64,000 nt of DNA from Pseudarthrobacter chlorophenolicus A6 (GCF_000022025.1 NC_011886.1:4201953-4265952); one strand, 5' to 3'. Numbered from the stretch's first letter, positions 16,808-27,342 are shown. The notes: generated from the sequence alone by a model not told the origin. Numbers and translations: made by a program.

Positions 16808-17329
16808 TCAGAGCGTGAGCTTCATGCCCTCGTGCGAGCCTTCAAATCCGAGCCGCTGGTAGAAGCGCTGGGCAGCCGTCCGTGTCTTGTGGGTGGTCAG
16901 CTGCACCAGCGAACAGCCCTGCCGCCTGGACTCGTCAATGGCCCACTGGATCATCAGGTTGCCGATGCCCTGGCCCCTGAGGGTGTCGGCCACCCGCACC
17001 CCCTCGATCTGCGAGCGCCATGCGCCCTGCCGCGAGATGCCGGGGAGGAAGCTCAGCTGGAAGGTGGCAACCACCGTGTCCGCCCCTTTCCCGGGCGGCA
17101 CCAGCTCGCCCACGAGGAGCATGTGGCGGGGGTCGCCGTCGATCGCGTCGAAGGCCCGCTCGTAGGACGCCATGTCCTGGCCCGCCTCGCGGCCCGCGCC
17201 CAGGGCGTCGTCGGCGAGGAGCTGCACGACGGCGGGCAGGTCCTCGCGCGTGGCGTGGCGGAGGCGGAAAGTCCCGCGTTCGACGTCGGCGGTCAGCATA
17301 GGTTCCGGGGCACCAGCGGTTTCACTCAC
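16808..17329 (-). CDS. GNAT-family N-acetyltransferase
   Basis: A 173-residue acetyl-CoA-dependent acetyltransferase. The acetyl-CoA pyrophosphate-binding motif is LRGQGIG (117-123) after the beta4 strand QIEGVRVAD, and the C-terminal RFYQRLGFEGSHEGMKL is the usual closing motif B. The N-terminal FRLRHATREDLPAVVQLL is the standard GNAT opening. Start GTG 17329. The acceptor (small amine or protein N-terminus) is unknown. It lies upstream of the MarR operon on the same strand but separated from it by the operator. Confidence 0.9.
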   Translation of the reverse strand: MSETAGAPEPMLTADVERGTFRLRHATREDLPAVVQLLADDALGAGREAGQDMASYERAFDAIDGDPRHMLLVGELVPPGKGADTVVATFQLSFLPGISRQGAWRSQIEGVRVADTLRGQGIGNLMIQWAIDESRRQGCSLVQLTTHKTRTAAQRFYQRLGFEGSHEGMKLTL

Positions 17330-17347
17330 CTGCCCAGCCTTTCACGG

Positions 17348-17422
17348 GTGAGCGCGCGTTGCAGGAATAGCCACCACAAGTGAGCGCGCGTTGCAGGAAC
17401 GGCCACCACAAGTGAGCGCGCG

Positions 17423-17424
<2 letters not shown>
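17348..17424 (-). repeat. 32-bp tandem repeat, three copies, ending in a stop codon
   Basis: GTGAGCGCGCGT begins at 17348, 17380 and 17412, an exact 32-bp period; the first two units are followed by a GCAGGAA and a GCCACCAC element. Read along the iron ATPase gene, the first unit starts in its TGA stop codon. Same 13-mer and period as the repeat at 11044-11098, with diverged inner sequence. Confidence 0.85.
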
Positions 17425-18180
<756 letters not shown>

Positions 18181-18184
<4 letters not shown>

Positions 18185-19218
18185 TTGAGCGAGCCTTTCA
18201 GCAGGAGGTAGAGGAAGAGGATGCCGCCCGTGAACTCGATGACCACGCTGAGCGCCGTTCCGAAGCCGAAGACCTTCTCCAGGACCAACTGGCCGCCCAC
18301 CAGCGCGATGGCACCGATCAGCACCACGATGGGCAGCAGCCAGGCATGGCTGAACCCGCGGCACAGCTGGTAGCCCAGGCTGACCACCAGGAGTCCGAAG
18401 AAAGTCACGGGGCCCACCAGTGCGGTGGAGACGGCCACCAGCAGCGAGCACGCGAGCAGCACGCGCATCACCACTTTGCGGTGGTCCACGCCCACGTTGA
18501 TGGCCACGTCCCGGCCCAGCGCCAGGACGTCGAGGGTGTGCCGGGCCCGCCACACGGCGGCACAGACGGCGGCGACGATCACCGCGGCCACGCCCAGCAG
18601 GGCGGGGTCCACGTTGTTGAAGGATGCGAAGAACAGGTCCTGCAGGATAATGAACTCGCTGGGTTCCATCAGCCGCTGCAGCAGTGAGGAGAAGCCGCGG
18701 AACAGGCTGCCGAGGATCACGCCCACCAGCAGGAGCAGGTGCAGCGAGCGGGTGGCACCGGTGAACATCCAGCGGTACAGCAGTGCGCTGAAGCCCACCA
18801 TGAGCACCACCTCGACGCCGAACTGCAGCGTGGGCGGGGCGGTCACCACGGCGGCGGCACCCAGGGCGAAGGCCATGACGGTCTGCACCAGGATGTACAG
18901 CGAGTCGAAGCCCATGATGGACGGCGTCAGGATGCGGTTGGCCGTCACGGTCTGGAACAGCAGCGTGGACACGCCCACGGCGACGGCCACCAGCAGCATC
19001 GCGGAGACCTTGATGGCGCGGCGCGGCAGGATGTAGCCCACGTTGCCCTTGAGGTCGAAGAACAGGAAGAAGAGGACCGCAGCGGCCGCCGCCGCGAGCA
19101 GGACACCCAGCACTAGCTGGGGCGGGGCATTGCGGAGCCGGCGCCGGGCGGGGCCGCGGGACTGCGGGGCGGCGGATTCCACGGGAGCCGGGGAGGTCAG
19201 GGCTGGCGCCTTAGGCAT
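18181..19218 (-). CDS. iron-siderophore ABC transporter permease (FecCD family)
   Basis: A 345-residue permease with about nine to ten membrane helices after a long Ala/Pro-rich cytoplasmic leader (residues 1-35). FecCD signatures include LLFQTVTANRILTPSIMGFDSLY (about 85-107) and the coupling region near LGRDVAINVGV. Start ATG 19218 follows AGGAAACGCA and overlaps the upstream permease gene by 8 bp. Second of two permeases that should form a heterodimer in the membrane. Confidence 0.94.
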
Positions 19219-20218
19219 TGCGTTTCCTCAGGATCAGGGCGAGGAAGAGGACGGCGCCCAGCACGGACATCACCATTCCCACGGGAACCTCGTAGGGGTA
19301 CCGGATGGTCCGGCCGATGATGTCGCAAACCAGCACGAAGGCGGCACCGAACAGGGCGGTCCATGGGACGGCGCGGCGGAGGTTGTCTCCGAAGATGAGG
19401 GAGACGATGTTGGGCACCACCAGGCCAAGGAAGGGTACGGCGCCCACCGTGGTGACCACCACGGCGGAGATCAGCGAGACGATCAGCAGCCCCAGCCGCA
19501 TGGTGCGGGCGTAGTTCAGGCCCAGGTTGGTGGTGAAGTCCTGCCCCATCCCGGCAACCGTGAACCGGTCCGCGGCGAGCAGGCCAACCAGCATCAGTGC
19601 GGCGACGATCCAGAGCAGTTCATACCGGCCGCGGAGGACGCCCGAGAAGTCGCCGATCATCCAGTTGCTGAGCGTCTGCAGCAGGTCGTACCGGTAGGCG
19701 AAGAAGGTGGTGACGGCGGCGATGATGCCGCCCAGCATGATGCCCACCAGCGGGATGAGCAGGGTGTTCCTGGCGGGCAGCCGCCGCAGGATGGCCAGGA
19801 ACAGTGCGGTGCCCAGCATCGCGAAAACGCTGGCCACCAGCATCTTGGCCAACATGGGCGCGCCCGGGGCCAGGACCGTGACCACCAGGATGCCCAGCGT
19901 GGCGGACTCGACGGTACCCACGGTGGAGGGTTCCACGAAGCGGTTCCGGGCCATGAGCTGCATGATCATCCCGGCCACGGCCACCGCCATGCCTGCCAGC
20001 AGCACGGCCAGGGTGCGGGGCACCCGGGAGATCCAGAAAATGTCGACGGTGTCCGCGTCCCCCGCGAGCAGTGCCGGAAGCGGGACGTCGCTGACACCCA
20101 CGAACATGCTTCCGGCGGCCAGGACCAGGACGGCAACTGCGGCGGCAGCCAGGCCCGCGTAATGGCAGGCCTGGCTGCCGGTTGCCGGCGCCTGGGGGCG
20201 CGCGGCGGTGATGGTCAT
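19211..20218 (-). CDS. iron-siderophore ABC transporter permease (FecCD family)
   Basis: A 335-residue permease. Helices begin at about residue 20; the segment ISRVPRTLAVLLAGMAVAVAG (about 63-83) is the hallmark RxPR motif of FecCD proteins, and TTVGAVPFLGLVVPNIVSLI (near 260-280) is the conserved coupling/translocation segment. It partners the permease at 18181-19218. The gap to the binding-protein gene is 18 bp, so the four genes are one operon. Start ATG 20218. Confidence 0.94.
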   Translation of the reverse strand: MTITAARPQAPATGSQACHYAGLAAAAVAVLVLAAGSMFVGVSDVPLPALLAGDADTVDIFWISRVPRTLAVLLAGMAVAVAGMIMQLMARNRFVEPSTVGTVESATLGILVVTVLAPGAPMLAKMLVASVFAMLGTALFLAILRRLPARNTLLIPLVGIMLGGIIAAVTTFFAYRYDLLQTLSNWMIGDFSGVLRGRYELLWIVAALMLVGLLAADRFTVAGMGQDFTTNLGLNYARTMRLGLLIVSLISAVVVTTVGAVPFLGLVVPNIVSLIFGDNLRRAVPWTALFGAAFVLVCDIIGRTIRYPYEVPVGMVMSVLGAVLFLALILRKRNA

Positions 20219-20236
20219 GCTGTAGCCCGGTGGGGG

Positions 20237-21181
20237 TTAGGCGACGGAGCTGGCCACAGCGTCCACCATGGCCTTGACGTTGTTCAGTCCGTATCCCACG
20301 ATGTACCAGCCTGCGGGGTCAAGGTTGATGACCTTGCCGTTCTTGGCGGCGCTGGTGGACTGGACGAGCTCGTTGTCCAGGATGGGGTTGGCGGTGCCTT
20401 CGGTTCCAATGGCGGTATCGCGGTTGATCACGTAGAGGAGGTCCGGGTTGGCCTGCTTGATGTACTCAAAGGAGATGGCCTCGCCGTGGGATCCCTCGGC
20501 CTTCACATCCGCCGCCGTGGGGACGCCCAGGACGTCGTGGATGATGCCGAAGCGGGATCCTGCGCCGTAGGCGGTGACTTCGCCGCCTGAGGTGAGCACG
20601 ATCAGGCCCTTGCCGGCGGTTGCAGCCTTGGCCTTGGTGTCGGCCACGGTGGTGTCCACGGCGGCGAGCTTCTCTTCAACCTCGGCTGACTTGTTGAAGA
20701 TGGTCCCCAGCTTTCCGGCCTGCTCCTTGAAGCTGTCCATGGGCTTGGCGGCATCGATGGAGAGATCGATGGTGGGGGCAATCTTGCTCAGCTCTTCGTA
20801 GGCGCCGGCGGTGCGGCCGGAGATGATGATGAGGTCCGGGCTGCCCGCGCTGACAGCTTCGAAATCGGGCTCCTTCAGGGAGCCGATCTTGGTGTACTTG
20901 GCATCGGAGTATTTCTTCAGCGCGTCGGGGTAGGCGGCCTCGGGTACGCCGGCAGGTTCAACGCCCAGGGCATCCATGGTGTCCAGGACGCCGAGATCGA
21001 ACGTGAAGACCTTTTCCGGGTTGACCGGGACGTTGGCGGTGCTCCCCTGGGCGTGCTCAACGGTGATGGTGGAGGTTTCCGCTGCGGGTGTTGCCGTGGC
21101 GTTTCCCCCGCACGCGGTCATGGCCAGGAGAGCCGCCCCCGCCGCCATTGCCCCCAGATAGCCCGACAGCCTCTTCTTCAC
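20237..21181 (-). CDS. siderophore-binding lipoprotein of ABC importer
   Basis: Captures ferric siderophore outside the membrane. 314 residues from GTG 21181, chosen because GGAG lies 6 nt upstream; GTG 21193 would add four residues but has no ribosome site. The signal peptide KKRLSGYLGAMAAGAALLAMTAC puts the lipid-modified cysteine at 24. The mature part is a two-lobed periplasmic-binding protein of the FepB/YclQ/CeuE class (VFTFDLGVLDTMDALG, SPDLIIISGR, NPDLLYVINRD). YclQ binds petrobactin and other catecholate siderophores, but ligand cannot be assigned here. Expression is probably iron-regulated through the box at 21243-21261. Confidence 0.93.
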   Translation of the reverse strand: MKKRLSGYLGAMAAGAALLAMTACGGNATATPAAETSTITVEHAQGSTANVPVNPEKVFTFDLGVLDTMDALGVEPAGVPEAAYPDALKKYSDAKYTKIGSLKEPDFEAVSAGSPDLIIISGRTAGAYEELSKIAPTIDLSIDAAKPMDSFKEQAGKLGTIFNKSAEVEEKLAAVDTTVADTKAKAATAGKGLIVLTSGGEVTAYGAGSRFGIIHDVLGVPTAADVKAEGSHGEAISFEYIKQANPDLLYVINRDTAIGTEGTANPILDNELVQSTSAAKNGKVINLDPAGWYIVGYGLNNVKAMVDAVASSVA

Positions 21182-21242
21182 GATGTTCTCCACTCGGTAA
21201 TAACGTCACAACTTTGTTGCCTAATAGAGCAGAGCCTATAAG

Positions 21243-21261
21243 TAAGGGAAGGCTAACCAAT
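21243..21261 (-). promoter_or_regulatory. IdeR/DtxR-type iron box
   Basis: TAAGGGAAGGCTAACCAAT matches the DtxR/IdeR/DmdR consensus TWAGGTWAGSCTWACCTWA at 16 of 19 positions. It lies 62 bp upstream of the siderophore-binding protein start. Repression of the operon when iron is plentiful follows from the established role of such boxes. Confidence 0.7.
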
Positions 21262-21298
21262 GCGCTTTCGGCCCGTTTGTGGGCGACATCACAGAAGA

Positions 21299-21332
21299 AC
21301 GACGCCGGCACTGGGTTCAGTGCCGGCGTCGT
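21299..21332 (-). terminator. terminator downstream of mtlD
   Basis: Perfect 15-bp inverted repeat (21299-21313 with 21318-21332), 4-nt loop, followed on the minus strand by TTCTTCT. It lies about 70 bp beyond the mtlD stop. Confidence 0.8.
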
Positions 21333-21403
21333 CCTTGTGCATTACGTCGGTGCAGTCATACGTCGGATGGTGCAGCGGGCAGCGTGCTGCCCGCTGTGCG
21401 GAG

Positions 21404-22567
21404 TCAGGCGGAGGTGGCGGCCAACTCCGCCTGCCGCTCCTCCACGAGGGTGGAAACCGCGTTGAACAGCGGATGGTCCGGGTCCAGGCCGGTGATCCTG
21501 GCGGTGGCGTCCGCCGCGCTGCCCGACGCGAGGATGCCTGCCAGTTCGGTAGCCTCGGCGTCGGCGGGGTCGGTGAACCGCAGCGCCGCCGAGATGGCTC
21601 CGAGCAGAGCCTCGGGCACCACGCCGCGTTCGGCCAGCTCGGCCGCAGGGCCGATGAACCGCTCGTGCCGGCTGAGCTTGCGCAGCGGGGCACGCCCCAC
21701 CCGGTTCACCGTGTCCGGCAGGTGCGGGTTGGTGAACCGGACCAGGATCTTCTGCACGTAGGCTTCCTGCGCCTCGTTGCTGAACCCGTGCTTGGCCACC
21801 AGCAGCTGCTTGGTTTCCTCCAGCACTGCCCGTACATCCTCCGCCACGTCCTGGTCCGCCATGGCATCGGAGATCTTCTCCAGCCCGGCTTCAAACCCGA
21901 AATAGGCGGCCGAGGCATGGCCGGTGTTCACCGTGAACAGCTTGCGCTCGATGTAGGGCGCAAGCTCGTCCACGAAGGTGGCGCCGGGGATCTCCGGTTC
22001 CGATCCGGCGAACGCCGTCCGGTCGATGACCCACTCGTAGAAGGATTCCACGGTAACGTCCAGGCCCTGCCCGGCTTCCTGGTTGGGCACGATCCGGTCC
22101 ACTGCGGTATTGGCGAACACCGCCTGGCCGTCCAGCGCTCCGCCGGCGGCCTCCGGGCGGGAGGCCACCTCCCGGGCCAGGACGTCCGTGGCGTTGATGG
22201 CGTTCTCGCAGGCCATGACCTGCAGCGGCGCCATTCCGGCCCCGCGTGCGGCAATGCCCCGCGCGATCACCGGTGCCACGAACTTCAGGATGTGCGGCCC
22301 CACCGCGGTGGTGACAATGTCCGCCGTCGCGATTTCCGTGATCAGTTCCGCTTCCTGGGTGTTGGAGTTCAGGGCACGGAAGTTGTCCACAGTCTGCACG
22401 GCGGGGCTTTCACCCACTTCATGGACGGCGTAGCTGTCCGCGTCCGCCAGCTGGGCGATCAGCCCTTCCGCGACGTCTGCGAACACCACCTCGTAGCCGG
22501 CGTTGTGCAGGAGCAGCCCCACGAAGCCGCGGCCGATGTTACCGGCACCGAAATGTACTGCCTTCAC
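21404..22567 (-). CDS. mtlD: mannitol-1-phosphate 5-dehydrogenase
   Basis: Oxidises mannitol 1-phosphate, the product of the mannitol PTS, to fructose 6-phosphate with NAD. 387 residues, the usual length. The N-terminal Rossmann motif is FGAGNIGRG (6-14), and the polyol-dehydrogenase fold continues with [19 protein letters not shown] and [10 protein letters not shown] (the last around the catalytic lysine). Start GTG 22567 overlaps the mtlA stop by one base (TAGTG), so the two genes are coupled. It is the last gene of the mannitol operon and is followed by a strong terminator. Confidence 0.96.
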   Translation of the reverse strand: MKAVHFGAGNIGRGFVGLLLHNAGYEVVFADVAEGLIAQLADADSYAVHEVGESPAVQTVDNFRALNSNTQEAELITEIATADIVTTAVGPHILKFVAPVIARGIAARGAGMAPLQVMACENAINATDVLAREVASRPEAAGGALDGQAVFANTAVDRIVPNQEAGQGLDVTVESFYEWVIDRTAFAGSEPEIPGATFVDELAPYIERKLFTVNTGHASAAYFGFEAGLEKISDAMADQDVAEDVRAVLEETKQLLVAKHGFSNEAQEAYVQKILVRFTNPHLPDTVNRVGRAPLRKLSRHERFIGPAAELAERGVVPEALLGAISAALRFTDPADAEATELAGILASGSAADATARITGLDPDHPLFNAVSTLVEERQAELAATSA

Positions 22568-24631
22568 TATGCGTTGACCTTTCCGAAGAGCTCCAGGACT
22601 TCATCCACGGTGCTGGCCGCCTCGAGGCGGGCAACCTGCTCCTTGTTGGTGAAGACCTTGGCAATGGAGGACAGGATGTGCAGGTGTTCGTTGTTGACCC
22701 CGGCGACGCCCACCACGAACTTGACCTCCTTGCCGTTCCAGTCGATGCCCTGCGGGTAGCGGATCACCGAGACTGCCGACTTCCGGATGTGGTCCTTGGC
22801 CGCGTTCGTGCCGTGCGGGATGGCCAGGAAGCTGCCCATGTAGGTGGACACGGATTCCTCGCTCGTGCATGGCGTCGATGTAGCCCTGGTCAACGGCACC
22901 GCGGGCCAGCAGGAGCCGGCCGGCTTCGTCGATGGCGTCGTCGCGCGTAGTGGCGGTCCCGGTCAGGACCACGCTCTCGCGGGACAGGATCTCCGCCTGG
23001 CCCGGCGCCGGGGCGTCGGCGGCGTGCGCGCCTTGGCCTGCGGCTGCACCAGCCGCGGCGCCAACTCCCGCAGCGCCCGCTGCGGCGGCACCGCCGGAGG
23101 TTCCGGCACCCGGCTCGGCCGTGGCGCCGGCGTCGGACGTTCCGCCTTCGGTGTTGCTCTCCCTGACCAGATCAACGATCTCGTCGTAGCGTGGGCTGTT
23201 CATGAAGTTGTCCACCGAGAAGTGCGCGGCACTGGACGTGACCGGCTTGGCACGCTCGGTGAGGTCCTGGTGCGTGACCACGACGTCGTACGTGTCGCTG
23301 AGGTTGGCGATGGCAGAGTTGGTGACCTTGACGTCCGGGAACCCGGCGGCCTTGATCTTGTTCCGGAGCACTGACGCGCCCATGGCGCTCGAGCCCATTC
23401 CGGCGTCGCACGCGAACACAATGTTCCGGATGGGTCCGGCCAGGACGGCGGTGCCCACGCCGGCGCCCGCGCCGGTCAGCGTCGAGGAGACGGAGCTCTT
23501 CTTGCCCTTCATCTCCTCCATGCGTGACGTTGCGGCGTTGAGGTCGCCCTCGTCGCTGTGCTTGGTGGTCTTCATGATGATTGAGGCCACCAGGAAAGAC
23601 GCAGCCGTGGCAAGCAGGACCGCGAGGATCACCCCGAGGTAGCTGTCACGGGAGGTCTGGGCGAGTACGGCGAAGATGGAACCCGGAGCTGCCGGTGCCA
23701 CAAGGCCGGCACCGGTGACCGCGAGGGTGGCGATGCCGGTCATGCCGCCGGCGATGGCGGCCAGGACGAGCAGCGGGCGCATCAGGACGTACGGGAAGTA
23801 GATCTCGTGGATGCCGCCGAGGAAGTGGATGATTGCGGCGCCCGGGGCGGAGGCCTTGGCCGCGCCCTTGCCGAAGAACATGTAGGCCAGCAGGATGCCC
23901 AGGCCGGGGCCGGGGTTGGCCTCGAGCAGGAAGAGGATTGACTTGCCCTGCTCCAGCGACTGCTGGACGCCCAGCGGGGTGAGGACGCCGTGGTTAATGG
24001 CGTTGTTCAGGAAGAGGATCTTGGCGGGCTCGATGAAGATGCTGGTGAGCGGCAGGAGGCCGTTGTTGACCAGGAACTGCACCACGTTGCCGGCGCCTGC
24101 GCTGAACCCTGAGACCACCGGAGCAACCGCATAGAAGCCCAGCATGGCCAGCAGCGCGCCCCAGATACCGGCCGAGAAGTTGTTGACCAGCATCTCGAAG
24201 CCGGGCCGGATCTTGCCGTCCCAGAGGGAGTCGATCTTCTTCATGGTCCAGCCGCCCAGCGGGCCCATGATCATGGCGCCGATGAACATCGGGATGCCGG
24301 CGCCCACAATCACGCCCATGGTACCGATGGCGCCCACCACGCCGCCGCGGACGTCGTAGACCATCTTGCCGCCGGTGTACCCGATCAGCAGCGGCAGCAG
24401 GTAGGTGATCATCGGGCCGACGAGGCCGATGTTCGGCGTCCCGTCGGTCTCACCGAAGCCGCCAAGCTGGGGAACCGGCAGCCAGCCCTTTTCAATGAAG
24501 AGGGCTGTGATGAGGCCCCAGGCAATGAAGGCACCGATGTTGGGCATGATCATTCCGGACAGGAACGTCCCGAATTTCTGGACATGTACCCGAGCGCTGG
24601 TACGGGGCTTTGCAACTGTTTCTGTTGCCAT
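22567..24631 (-). pseudogene. mtlA: mannitol-specific PTS enzyme IICBA, frameshifted as sequenced
   Basis: Phosphorylates mannitol during uptake. From ATG 24631 the frame runs through EIIC (residues 1 to about 345, with GGIHEIYFPYV at 272-282), EIIB (from about 400, phospho-cysteine 408 in FACDAGMGSSAMG), an Ala/Gly-rich linker (about 495-545) and the start of EIIA, to MHER at residue 591. There the frame breaks: the rest of EIIA, including the phospho-histidine motif AIPHGT and the natural C-terminus ELFGKVNA, continues in another frame to a stop at 22567. The junction (22859-22864) is explained by loss of a CG pair from a CGCG tract, or by one inserted base. Intact length would be about 688 residues. 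Either a recent mutation or a sequencing error. Confidence 0.88.
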
Positions 24632-24729
24632 GTGATTTCCTAACCGTTCGTCCTGCTGCTCCGCAGGATGGTCCGATACTGACGACGACGTACTGCTGGT
24701 GGAACCGGGTGGGGCAGGTTGGTGCCGGC

Positions 24730-25458
24730 CTAACCGGCAGGGGTGGTGGAGATCCGGTGCAGCCACTCGAGGAAGAGCTTGAGCTCCGAGCTCGAGAGCT
24801 GGTCTGAGTGCGAGGCCTGAAGCGCGGCGTTCAGGGCAATCGCTGCCACCACCACCGAGGACTTTCCGGCGTTGCCCGGGGCCGCGCCACTGGCGGGCTC
24901 GGCGGATACCGCGAAGATCATGGCATCCCGGGTCATGGTGGACAGTTCAAGGTTCCGGTCCGGGGCGGGCTCCGCAATCAGCATCAGCGTCACGCCAACG
25001 TTGGCCGCCAGGATGGACCTGGCCGCCTCCCTGGGCTGGACGTTGAGCTGGCCCGCCGCCGCGGCCTTGTTCAGCATTTCCTCCATCAGCGCCTCGGCAT
25101 CGGCCACGATGGCGGGGCGGCTTTCCGGGCGGATGTTGCCGAACATCACCAGGTACAGCTCCGGCTGGTTCAGCCCGAACTGCACGTGGTTGTCCCACAT
25201 TCTCCGGATGTCCTCGAGAGGCTGCCCGGAGGGGGCGAAATCCCTTTCGCCTGCGACATATTCTTCGAATCCTGCAGCCACCACGGCGTCGAAAAGACCT
25301 TCCTTGTCGCCGAAGTGGTGGTACAGGGTGGGTGCCGAAACCCCTGCCAGCTGCGTGATCTGGCGGGTGGAGACCGGCGCTCCCGCGGATTTTGCCAGCA
25401 GCTCCGCCGCTGCACGGAGCAGCCGCATTTTGGGGGGAAGCTGGCCATCCAAACTCAT
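24730..25458 (-). CDS. TetR-family regulator, probable controller of mannitol PTS genes
   Basis: A 242-residue regulator. The DNA-binding domain is residues 10-60: LLRAAAELLAKSAGAPVSTR, QITQLAGVSAPTLYHHFGDK. The C-terminal domain (FAPSGQPLEDIRRMWDNHV and onward) is of the WHG/TetR_C type. It sits between mtlA and, divergently, the PTS enzyme I gene. The palindrome TATAGC-GTT-GCTATA 19 bp upstream of its start overlaps the -35 box of the enzyme I promoter, so it probably represses itself and enzyme I. Mannitol control by TetR rather than the MtlR/DeoR type is uncommon outside Actinobacteria. Confidence 0.9.
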   Translation of the reverse strand: MSLDGQLPPKMRLLRAAAELLAKSAGAPVSTRQITQLAGVSAPTLYHHFGDKEGLFDAVVAAGFEEYVAGERDFAPSGQPLEDIRRMWDNHVQFGLNQPELYLVMFGNIRPESRPAIVADAEALMEEMLNKAAAAGQLNVQPREAARSILAANVGVTLMLIAEPAPDRNLELSTMTRDAMIFAVSAEPASGAAPGNAGKSSVVVAAIALNAALQASHSDQLSSSELKLFLEWLHRISTTPAG

Positions 25459-25476
25459 AACCGCTACCCTAGCACC

Positions 25477-25491
25477 TATAGCGTTGCTATA
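25477..25491. promoter_or_regulatory. TetR operator between regulator and PTS enzyme I
   Basis: TATAGC (25477-25482) and GCTATA (25486-25491) separated by GTT: a perfect 6-bp dyad between the two divergent genes, covering most of the TTGCTA -35 box at 25484-25489. Confidence 0.65.
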
Positions 25492-25511
25492 TGAACTGAA
25501 TCACATACAAT
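25484..25511 (+). promoter_or_regulatory. promoter of PTS enzyme I gene
   Basis: TTGCTA (25484-25489), 16-bp spacer, TACAAT (25506-25511). The transcript would start near 25518, about 110 nt before the GTG start. Confidence 0.6.
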
Positions 25512-25628
25512 TTTTTCAGGCTCGTTTCCATCTCCTGACGTGACGTGTTGCGGCGGTGCGGAGGTGTTCCGGCATGGCGCCGGGATTGTTTGGCGGGCCT
25601 GGCTACCGGCAGAGAACGAGGACCTTCA

Positions 25629-27314
25629 GTGCAGAACTTCCCAGGAGTAGGCGTCAGTCCAGGCCGCGTCATCGGCACCGTACGGCAGATGCCCAAACCG
25701 ATCAGCGAACCTCCTGCCGGTGACCAGCTGGCACCGGGGACCACTGCCGAGGAAGCCACTGCTGCACTGAAGGCGGCATCGCAGGCCGTGCATGACGAAC
25801 TGAAGGCGCGCGCAGCGCACGCCAGCGGTGACGGCAAGGCCGTCCTGGAGGCCACGGCGCTGATGGCCAAGGACACCATGCTGATCAAGGGCGCCGCCAA
25901 GCTGGTGGCCCGTGGCACGTCCGCCGAGCGAGCCATCTGGGAATCGGGATCCTCCGTTTCGGAGATGCTCCACAACCTGGGCGGCTACATGGCGGAGCGC
26001 GCCACCGACGTCCTGGACGTGCGGGCCCGCATCGTGGCCGAGCTCCGGGGCGTGGCCGCGCCCGGTATCCCCGCGTCCGAGCATCCGTTCGTCCTGGTGG
26101 CTGACGACCTCGCCCCCGCCGATACCGCCACCCTGGATCCGAACAAGGTCCTCGCCCTGGTGACGTCCGGCGGCGGCCCGCAGTCGCACACCGCCATCAT
26201 CGCCCGCTCGCTCGGCCTCCCCGCCGTCGTGGCCGCCGTCGGGGTGGACCACATCGCTGACGGGACCGAGGTCTATGTGGACGGCGCCGCCGGCTCCGTC
26301 ACGTCCGAACCTGACGGGTCCCTGCGCGAGGCCGCCGAAGGCTGGGCCGCAACGGCATCGCTGCTGGCCGAGTTCACCGGCACGGGCACGACGGCGGACG
26401 GCCACCAGGTCCCGCTGCTCGCCAACGTGGGCGGAGGCAAGGACGCGGCGGCCGCCGCGAAGCTGGGCGCCCAAGGCGTGGGACTGTTCCGCACCGAGTT
26501 CTGCTTCCTGGAGCGCGACACCGAGCCCTCCGTGGAAGAACAGGCCGCCGCATACAAGAGTGTCTTCGATGCCTTCCCCGGCAAGAAGGTGGTGCTCCGC
26601 ACCCTGGACGCCGGCGCCGACAAACCGCTGCCGTTCCTCACCGACTCCACCGAGCCCAACCCCGCCCTCGGCGTCCGCGGCTACCGCACCGACTTCACCA
26701 CCCCGGGCGTGCTGGACCGGCAGCTGGAGGCCATCGCCCTGGCCGCCAACCAGTCGGAGGCGGACGTGTGGGTGATGGCACCGATGATCTCCACGGCCGA
26801 AGAGGCCGCCCGTTTCGCCTCGATGTGCGCCGACGCCGGCCTGCAGACTCCCGGGGTGATGGTGGAGGTCCCCTCGGCCGCCCTGACCGCCGAGGCCATC
26901 CTCCGCGAGGTGGGCTTTGCCAGCCTGGGCACCAACGACCTCACCCAGTATGCGATGGCAGCGGACCGCCAGCTCGGTCCCCTGGCGAACCTGAACACTC
27001 CGTGGCAGCCGGCCGTCCTGCGGCTGGTGGGCCTGACGGTGGAGGGCTCCCGGGCGGAAGGCAACAGCAAGCCCGTGGGCGTCTGCGGCGAGGCTGCGGC
27101 GGACCCCGCCCTCGCCGTCGTCCTGACCGGCCTGGGCGTGAACACGCTGTCCATGACCGCCCGCTCGCTGGCCGCCGTCGCCGCGGTCCTGAAGACCGTG
27201 ACCCTCCAGGAGGCCCAGGAACTGGCCAAGCTGGCGCTGTCCGCCCCGAGCGCTACGGAGGCCCGCGACCGGGTGCGGGAGAAGCTGCCCGTCCTGGCGG
27301 AACTGGGACTGTAA
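25629..27314 (+). CDS. ptsI: phosphoenolpyruvate-protein phosphotransferase (PTS enzyme I)
   Basis: Transfers phosphate from PEP to HPr, the first step of all PTS sugar uptake. 561 residues from GTG 25629, which follows GAGGACC; the frame is open upstream but lacks a start with a ribosome site. The phospho-histidine is His187 in GGGPQSHTAIIARSLGLP. The C-terminal PEP-binding barrel shows GLFRTEFCFLERD, ALGVRGYRT, MVEVPSAAL and GTNDLTQYAMAADR. It lies divergent from the TetR regulator next to mtlA/mtlD. No HPr gene is seen in the window. Confidence 0.95.
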   Translation: MQNFPGVGVSPGRVIGTVRQMPKPISEPPAGDQLAPGTTAEEATAALKAASQAVHDELKARAAHASGDGKAVLEATALMAKDTMLIKGAAKLVARGTSAERAIWESGSSVSEMLHNLGGYMAERATDVLDVRARIVAELRGVAAPGIPASEHPFVLVADDLAPADTATLDPNKVLALVTSGGGPQSHTAIIARSLGLPAVVAAVGVDHIADGTEVYVDGAAGSVTSEPDGSLREAAEGWAATASLLAEFTGTGTTADGHQVPLLANVGGGKDAAAAAKLGAQGVGLFRTEFCFLERDTEPSVEEQAAAYKSVFDAFPGKKVVLRTLDAGADKPLPFLTDSTEPNPALGVRGYRTDFTTPGVLDRQLEAIALAANQSEADVWVMAPMISTAEEAARFASMCADAGLQTPGVMVEVPSAALTAEAILREVGFASLGTNDLTQYAMAADRQLGPLANLNTPWQPAVLRLVGLTVEGSRAEGNSKPVGVCGEAAADPALAVVLTGLGVNTLSMTARSLAAVAAVLKTVTLQEAQELAKLALSAPSATEARDRVREKLPVLAELGL

Positions 27315-27342
27315 CCAGCTCCGCCAGCCCGGCAATCGTGTC

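Noticed and set aside
19043-20590. Plus-strand open frame of 515 codons opposite the iron permeases
   Set aside because: Histidine/glutamine-rich shadow of two clear FecCD permeases in an operon.
22850-22870. Programmed ribosomal frameshift in mtlA
   Set aside because: No slippery heptamer or downstream structure is evident, and the shift needed is two bases or a single-base insertion, which fits mutation or error better.
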